Shown here one piece after another: positions 1-9,000 of a stretch of 13,974 nucleotides of DNA; the stretch's first letter is position 1; each line of letters starts with the position of its first letter. The notes beneath the pieces are model-generated. The model was not told the DNA's origin and made no database searches. It worked only from the letters and a program-made list of their open reading frames with translations. Location of the stretch: contig JANXSC010000420.1 of NCBI GenBank assembly GCA_025352845.1, positions 1 to 13,974 of the forward strand, read 5' to 3'. Source of the stretch: Opitutaceae bacterium (GTDB lineage Bacteria; Verrucomicrobiota; Verrucomicrobiia; Opitutales; Opitutaceae). The position numbers and the translations under genes are program-made.

Positions 1-3000
1 CATTCCGGCCGGTAAGGCCGGCACTTACTACGCGCGAATCCGGGCGAGCAGCGGCGCCGACTTGTTTGCGCAGTATCGGCTGGCCCTGACGGTGGCCGAT
101 ACCAAGGCGCCTTCTATCATCGCCGACACGCTTCCCATTCAGAATACCCAGATTACCGACTTGTTCGACCGGTTCAGTCTCACGTTCTCGGAGGACATGG
201 ACGCGACGACGGTGAACAACATGGCCAATTATGATCTGCGGGCGGCCGGCCCCGATGGCACGTTCGATACCCTCGACGATGTGATCGTCCCACTCGTCGC
301 CGTGTCGGCCTATTCGTCCGGGGTTACGACCAGCCTGCGTACGGCCAATGGCGCCTCCCTTCCGGTCGGTTCCTATCGGTTCCGGGCGTTCCCCGGCCTG
401 CGCGACAAATATGCCAACGCCCTGTCGCCTGTTTACATCCGGACGTTCTCGGTGGGCCAGATTGCCGGCTATACTTACGAGAGCGAACCGAACGGCACCC
501 AGGCAACCGCCACGCCGCTCGCCCTCGCGGGTTCCCAACCGAACCTATATAACGCCAGTGGTCGCGGCTACCTGTTGAACAACTCCGATGTCGATTTCTG
601 GAGCTTCAATCTCCAAGCGGGAGACAAGGTCTATATCATGGGTGAGGTCCCGGGGAATCCTGGCGGGACAGCCCTTTCCTACCAGCTCTTCAGTCCCTCC
701 GGCGTCAGCCTTGCGTCCCTGACCGCTGACTACACCGGACAGTTCGCGTTCAGTTTGTTCACAGCGGCGGATACCGGCGCGTATGCGCTGCGCGTGGGTG
801 TCTATTACGGCTACAATGGCGAATATCGATTCCGCGTTTATGTGATGCGCGGCGATCTGCAGGTGGAAATTGAGCCGAACAACAGCATTGCCACCGCCAC
901 CACGATGACGCTTGCGACCAGTGGCACGGCGACGCGTGGATCCATGGCGGGCATATCCCGCGTGGCGGGGGATCTTGACTACATCAAGCTTGGCACCCTC
1001 CAGGCGGGAACCACGGTGTTCCTGAGTACCCGCCAACCTGTTGAGAGCACGTTCGTACCGATCGTATCACTCTACGATGCGGCCGGAATCCTGATGGTTG
1101 AGTCCGGTAGTGGTCGTACGGGTGATGGGGTGGCGCAGGTGTCGCTCTCCGTCACGGGAATCTATTACGCGCTGGTGCGAACCTCCGGCGACACCAGTGG
1201 CCTTGCTTCGGACTATATTCTGGACGTGCTCGTGGTGCCGACGGGGGATATTTCATTCCCTAACCTTCAGGTAACGAGTCTGACTCCGCCGCCGGCGACC
1301 GGTTTGAAGAGTGGCGACGCCACCACGCTCAGCTTCAGGGTCGACAACGTTGGAAATCTGGCGACCCCGGGTGTCACCTGGATCGACCGCGTCGTGCTTT
1401 CGACCGATACGGTTTACGGCAACAGCGACGATATCGAGCTCGGGGTGTTCCCGCACACGGGGCCGCTTAACGCCGGGTCGTTCTATACAATCAATTCGAC
1501 TCCGGTCACCATTCCCGACGGGATCAGTGGCAGCTACTATGTGATCGTGCGCACCGACCACACGAACACGGTGAACGAATTCGTCCTCGAAGGTGACAAT
1601 GAGACGGTATCGGTTACGCCCATCCTCATTAGCCTGGCCACCTATCCCGATCTCGTGATTGAGGGCCTGGCGCTTTCGGATCCGGACGGCAGCGGCAATC
1701 GCACGGCCACTTGGAGCCTAGCCAACCGCGGCACCGGCGTGGCGACGGCCGGGTTTTCCGAGCGCTTCATCGTGCGGAACAACACGTCCGCGGTGATCCT
1801 GGTGAACAACCTGTTGCCCGTCGCCTCCAGCATCGCGGCGAACACGACCCTCGCACGACAGGCCACCTTTGCCACGACGACGGCGGGGCAATATTCGATT
1901 GAAGTCACCGCTGACGCCCAGGCCCAGCGGTTTGAATACAATCTGTCGGGTCACACTGCGGCTGAGACCAACAATGTTGCGACGGTTCCGTTCAGCATCA
2001 TCCAGCTTTACACGATTACCGTCATCGCCAGCCCGGTGGCGGGCGGCGTGGTTTCCGGTGGCGGCACCTTCCCGCAGGGAAGCAGCCGTACTGTCACGGC
2101 GACGGCCAACGCCCCCTATCTGTTCCTCGGTTGGTTCGAGGGCGCTTTCCTCCGGTCGGTGAATGCAAGCTACACCTCGTCCCTGCTCTCCGATCGCGCG
2201 CTGACGGCCCAGTTCGCTTTCCCCACCTTTAATATTTCGACGCAGGTCAATCCCTCTGGAACGGGAATTGTGACCGGCGGGGGCAGCTACGTGCTTGGGG
2301 CGAATGTCAGCCTGAGCGCCGCGCCCGTTCCGGGATATCTGTTCGCGAACTGGACCGAGGGCGTAACGAACTTGGGTTCGACTTCACCGCTGGTATTCAC
2401 GGCCGGTTCGGCCCGCACCATCACGGCGAATTTTGTCGAGGCCAACCCGACACACGTGGTGACGACGGCGACATCGCCGGCAGCCGTGGCGACCGTGACC
2501 GGCGGTGGTACGTTTAGCAATGGCCAGACCGCCACCATCGTGGCGCCGACCCCGGTCTCGGCCGGCGCCGATAGCGAGTACGTCTTTGTCCGTTTCCTAC
2601 TCAACGGGACGCAGGTCGGCTTGTCGTCGACGCTCACGAGGACGTTCACGACCCTCGACCCGCCCGCGTTTGCTTACGTGGCCGAGTACAAGTCACAGGG
2701 GCTGAAGCCTTCCGTCGCCCAGGTCACGACGAACCAGGGCAACCCCTTGGCCGCGACGACGAATTTCCAGATCACGCTGCGTTTTGATCGGGCGATGAAC
2801 CAGGCGGTCAAACCCATCGTCGAACTGTTGAGTTCCAACGCTTCGAGCATCCCCACCGTGCCCACGGCAGGGACATGGTCGGCGGCCGCCACCTACGTGG
2901 TTCCGGCGATTGTCATTGGGGCGGGCAACGGCGGACTTTACTCCGTCCGCGTTTCAATCGCGCAGGATACCCAGAATCGGGTGATGACGACGGCGGAAGT

Positions 3001-6000
3001 TTATTCGTTCACGGTCGACGTCACGCCGCCCGCGCTACCGACCCTCACCGCCGGAGCGGTGACCGCGACTTCGGCGATCGTCAACTGGGCGGCCTACGCG
3101 GCGCCGGCCGATCTCGCGTCCTTCCGCGTCTACAGTTCGCTGTCCACGTTCACCTCACTTGTCGGGCTGTCGCCGATCACGAGTCTCGCGGCCAGCGCCC
3201 GCAGTTACTCCTTCACCGGCCTGAACCTCGACACCGACTACTTCACGGCGGTGGTATCGGTGGATAGCGTGGGAAATGCGGCGACGACCGCAACGCCGTT
3301 CACCGTGCGTATCTCGAGCACCGTGCCGCCGTTGGTTGCATTCAATGTGGCGGCGACCTCGACCAATGCGTCGAGCGTCACGTGGACGTTCGATCCCACG
3401 GCCCTGATCGGCTTCAGCGGCTTCAAGATTTACCGCAGTTCGTCGGCGTTCAGTTCGATTGCGGGGTTGACCCCCATCGCGACGCTTACGGACACCACAG
3501 TGCGGACTTATGCCGAAACCGGACTCGATCGCACGCAAGCTTACCACTATGCCGTCGTCGGCTATAACCGGCTCGGCCAGAGTCTGACCGCGGTCAATTC
3601 CAAGCCCTGGACCGATCCGCTTTCGGGCACGCTCACGACGGATTTCACCGCGAGCGATTCGGTCCTGATCATCACCCAACCGCTCACCATCGGCGGCGGC
3701 GCGACCTTTACCGTCCCGCCTGGCACGGTGGTCGCCTTCGGTCCGGGCGCCAGCCTCACCGTGAGCGCAGGCCGGTTGGTGGCCGACGGCACCATTTTTG
3801 CCCCGATCATTTTCACCTCACTGGCCGATTTGAATAACGGCGCTCGCGCACGCGGCGCGTGGAATGGCATCACCCTGGCGGACCTCACGCGCTCCTCGAC
3901 TGTGCGGAACGTATGGATCAAGTACGGCAAGGGACTCGCGATCACCGGTGGAACGCACACGGTGGATACGTTGGGCGCGGCTTGGAACGAGGTCGCTGGC
4001 CTGAGCCTCACCGGCGTGGTCACGCTCACGACTCCGTTGGCTTACCTTTCGAACAATGCCGTGGGCGCAAGTGTGACGGGTGGAGCCTCGCTGACGCTGA
4101 CGGGTTCGGTGTTGCGCAACAACGATGCCAGCGCCGCGGCGGTCGCCGGCAGCACCCTGACCGCGATCGGCAATTGGTGGGGCACCGCCGATGCCACGGC
4201 CATCGCCAACTCTCTGACCGGCCCGGTCAACGCGTCGAGTCCGTTGGCGGGCGAACCCATCCTGACCCGCGGGCTGCGGTCCGCCGATGGCGCGACCACG
4301 ACGGGCGTAACCAATCTTCCGATGCAGGTGGCGTCGCTCAACGCCACGGGCTATCGGATCAGCGAGGACTCCAGCTTCAGCGGCGTGTTGTTTGTCGACG
4401 TGCCGCACAGCGCGCTTTCCTCCGATTTGTTCAACACGGCTTTCTGGCCGGTCGTCGCTCCCCTGTCTCCGGGCGGAGGCACGAAGACGCTTTTCGCCCA
4501 GTTCCGCAGCCCGACCGGCGTCGTGAGTCCGTCGGTTTCGTTCACGACCACCTATATCACGTCGGGACCGCTGATTACCTCGTTTTCGCTCACCGAGGGC
4601 CAGACCATCAACCGGCCGATAACGGTGAGCGGCGCCGGGAGCAGCGCACTGCCGTTGACCTCGCTCAGGTTCTCGGTGGACGGCGCGGTCGTCGCCACCT
4701 CGGCGACCTCGCCGCTGAGCATCCGTTGGGATATCCGTTTGCTCACGCCCGGCACCCACGCGGTGAAGCTGGCGGCGCTCGACTCGGCCGGCAATCTCGC
4801 GACGCGCCTCCTCAATGTGGTGGTCAATCCCACCCCGCCGCCGCGCCCGGTCATCACGTCGCCGACAGACGGCGCCAAATCGACGGTCAACCATCTTGAT
4901 GTCAACGGCACGGCGGAGCCCCTCGGCGATATCAAGATCTATCGCAATGGCTCCGTGGTTGCTTCCGTGGTGGCCAATGCGGCCGGAGCCTTCACCGCGC
5001 CGGGTGTGTTGTTCCTCGAAGGCACCAACGAAATCACCGCTTCTGCCATCGACTCGACCGGCGCGACTCCATCCACCTCCGTCTTTGTGAATGTGGATTC
5101 CGGCCCACCTGTGGCCGTCACGCTTCTTCCCATCGTCTTTAACAGTACGGACGGATTGTTTATCGATTGGTCGCTTCCGACCTCAGGGGAAGTGCCGGTT
5201 CTTTTCCGCGTTTTCTGGAGTAATGCGCCGTTCAACTCTTCAGCTCAGGCGACGGGCCAGTCAGTGGCGACCTTGCGCACGTCGATGAACCTCAAGACCG
5301 TTCCTGACGGCCTGCTTTACTTCGCCGTCGTGGGTTACGATGATGCCGGCAACGCGAGCGTCCTTTCCAATATCCGGACTTTCAATGTCGATCTGACGCC
5401 GCCCTCGTTCACGATCGCCTATAATCAGTCGATGCCGATGGGACCCGGGACACTTGGGATCATCGTCACCGCGAGCGAAGCACTGGCTTCCGCGCCGCTG
5501 ATGCTGATGCGGCCCGCGGGCGGTGGACTCGTGGCGGTTACGCTCACGGCGGCCGGTGGCAACAACTACACAGCGAGCTTCCCCGTAACGAGCCTTGTGG
5601 CCAGCACGGGAACCGCGGCCGTCGGAATCTCCGGCACCGACCTTGCCGGCAACGCCTTCACCGGCCCTCCGACGGGCCCCGCCTTGATCTTCGACGTGAC
5701 CAAGCCAACGGGCATACTGACCCCAAGCCAGGCCGGCCCGATTCAGACGACAAGCAATGTCACTCTCTCCGTCAGCTTGGTCCTGTCGGAGCTGCCGAAG
5801 GTCGGGACGGTCCCCACGCTCGCGTTCTCGCCGCCGGTTGGCTCAGCCGTGCCGATCTCGCTGACCGGAAGCGGACTCAACTGGAGCGGTCAGATCACGC
5901 TGACTGCGGCCATGGACAACGGCTTTGGCACGTTCCTCCTTAATGTGGTGGATACCGTTGGAAATGCCGGCACGGTTTTGACCAAGGGAGATAAGCTAGA

Positions 6001-9000
6001 GCTTTATAATACGGCCACGCCGACCGCTCCGGCGATTCCCACGAATGTGACGGTTCTGCCACTCAAGGGCGGCTACATCCGGGTGTCATGGTCGGCCGTC
6101 GACCGGGCGCAAAGCTATCGGTTATACCGTGAGCCTGGTGCCAGCGCCGTGGTTCCGACCACGCTCGCGACACCCGACGCGCCCGACATCACGGCTTTGA
6201 CGGTTGATGATCTGCCGCCGGCCGACGGCGCGTACCGCTATGCGGTGACCTCCTACCGTCTCGGAGCCGAGAGCGGGCCCTCCAGTGTGCGAGCGACCAC
6301 GTCTGATCGCACGCCGCCGCCGGCGCCCACCACGACGACCGCGACGCTGGGCGTCAGCGGTATCAATATTGCTTGGACCGTGGGTGCGGGTGAGACGCCG
6401 GCAAAATGGGTCGTGTACCGCAATGCAGTCGCGATCGCGACGATCAATAACTCCGGCGCAACCAGCTTTGTCGACTCGCCGCCACGGGGCGTGATGACGT
6501 ACGCGATCGCCGCGGCGGACACCCTGGGCAACGAGGCGAAGGGACCGAACGCCAGCATCCAGCTGTTCGTCGGTGCGGTTGCGAACCTGCGCGCGATCGT
6601 GGACTCCGTAACCGGAACCACGCTGTCGTGGACGTCGACCGATGCTACCGCCACCGGCTACAACGTCTACCGTAATGGCACGAAGCAAAATGCCGCCCCC
6701 CTTTCAGCGCTCACCTTCACGGATTCTCTCGCCGCCGGTGGGCAGCCGGTAAGCTACCTCGTTACTGCGATCAATGCGTCGGCGCAGGAAAGTTCGGCCC
6801 GCAACCTGGTCGTCCAGCCGATTGCGGCGGTGATCAACCTCAACCCGACCGCGGCCGGCGCGCAGCCGTCGGTGGTGCGTTATTTTGACAGCTACGGTAT
6901 TGTTTTCACGATCGGTGCGACGGCCTCGCAGGGTGTGTCCTTTAGCGGTGGCGAGATTATTCGCGCCGTCGTGGGCGAGGCGCCGATGCAGGTGTTGTTC
7001 ACGGTGCCGACGACGGCGGCCCCGGGCGAAACGAAGACGCTGAACGTGGTAGCGCCGGCGCCGGTCACCCCGGGTGCGAGCCAGGCCGCCGCCATTACGC
7101 TGACGGGCACGCCCGACGCAGGTGGCAGCACGGTGCAGTATCGCTTCGTGAAGGACGCCGCCGTTGCCGCGGTCCCATCCGGCTTGATGATGAACGTGAG
7201 TGTGGACACGCCGCCGCTGGCAGGAGGTTTGAGCGACTTCACGGTGCAGGTATTCAATCGGGGATATGCGGCGGCGGACCTCGTGCTGACGCGCGGCGGA
7301 AACACCCTGCCGGGCGATCTTGAGATGCTGATTGTCTCCAACGACGGTGTGCTCGTGGCATCGACCCGGTTCCAAGCTTCGGTGGCTGGTTCCACGACCA
7401 ATCAAAACGGTGACGCCTTCCTGCGCGTGGCTCCGGGCGCTTCGGTCAGCATTCCATTTAGAGGGGTGCTCATCCCCGAAAGCCTGGGCGGTCAGGCGGT
7501 GTCCTTCCGCGCCAAATTCAAGGTCATCTACAATTCGGTTGGGAGCACGCAGGAGCGGGTGGCCGGCCCGCTCGAAGGCACCATGTTGTCCTCATTGTTG
7601 GTCACGCCTTACTACGGTTCTTCGGTGGTCGGACAACCCGCCTACTCGGACAACCAACCCGTTATCATCACCGGCCAGGCTCTCAGTCGCACTTCTGGAC
7701 AACCGGTGGCGAATGTCCCGCTGCGAATCGGCATCCGCGTGCGCGGAGCGGTCATCTACCAGCCGGTGGTCACTGACGCCAACGGCGCGTACCAGTATTC
7801 GTACACGCCGAGTGTGGGTCTCGCGGGCGACATGGTGATCTGGGCGGCCCATCCGGACGTCGTCGATCAGCTCAATCAGGCGCGCGTGAGTTTTTATCGG
7901 ATGTTTGCCAACCCCGCCCTCGTGCAGGCGGTCATGTCGAAGAACGACCTGCTCGATTTCGATATCTCGCTGCTGAATCCAGGCGACCTCGCCCTCACGA
8001 CGCTGGGCCTCTCGTTCCGGGCTTATCGGATTGTGAATGGCTCCGAGGTGCCCGTGGCATCGCTCACGGGAGTTGCCCGGGTGGCGCTGCCCGCGAGCAT
8101 TGCCGCGCAGAGCCAGGCGAAAATATCCCTCCGCCTGCAAGCGGCCCTCGATGCGCCCGACGACGCACTGATTGAGTTCACCTTTACCACCGCGCAGGGG
8201 GCGTCGACGAAGTTGACGGGCACGGTGTCGTTCCGCCCGGCCCTGGCCGTTCTCACCACGTCGTCACCGGCCGCTGGATATGCGGAGGCCGGCGTGAACC
8301 GCGGCGACGTGAAGAGCGTGGAGGTCACTGTGCAGAACCGCGGGCTGCGGGCGCTCACGGGCGTAACGCTCGTGCCGCCGGCGGGTGTGTCATGGATGCA
8401 GGTGCAGGCGAGCCAGGCCCCGGGAGCGGGAGGAATCATTCCGATGTCAGACATTCCCGTCGGTGGCACGCGCAGCTTCACCGTTGTGTTTGTCCCGCCG
8501 GCCGCCACGGCGGTGGGCTTCTATAACGACTTCCTGCTGATCAAGGGCGCCAATTCGGTGGGAGACTATCGGCTCAATCTTTTCGCGACCGTCACGTCCG
8601 AGCAGAAGGGTTCGGTGCAGTTCTCCATTATCAACACCTTCAACAATCCCGTGCCGAACACCTCGATTTGGATGAGGAACGCCACGCTCGGTACCGAGGT
8701 CGGGCCGGTGCTCACCGATGCCAATGGGCAGGTCACCGTCACGGATTTGATGGAAGGGGCCTGGCAGTGGAAGACCAGCGCACCCGGGCACGGTGCTACA
8801 CAGGGCGTCGTCACCGTCGTTCCCAACCAGACCGTGGGAGTGGCTTCCGAGCTCTGGATTAGCATGGTCACGGTAAAGTTCTCCGTCGTGCCGGTGGCGT
8901 TCACCGATTACTACGAGATCAAGCTCGAGCAGACGTTCCAAACCCGGACGCCGATTCCCAACATGGTCCTGTCGCCGCCACACCAGACCCTGCGGGTCGA

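Noticed and set aside
62..64. TTG at 62 as the start of the first gene
   Set aside because: The frame is open to the left edge and the residues before it continue a PPC-like strand pattern, so the start is upstream of the window.
3720..4260. Active pectate lyase in the beta-helix
   Set aside because: I could not see a convincing catalytic Asp/Arg set; the NWWG motif alone only supports the fold.
3818..4894. A 358-codon minus-strand frame and its plus-strand counterpart at 3859-4899
   Set aside because: Both are Arg/Gly/His-rich low-information translations over the beta-helix and Ig region of the giant gene, whose own frame has clear domain structure.
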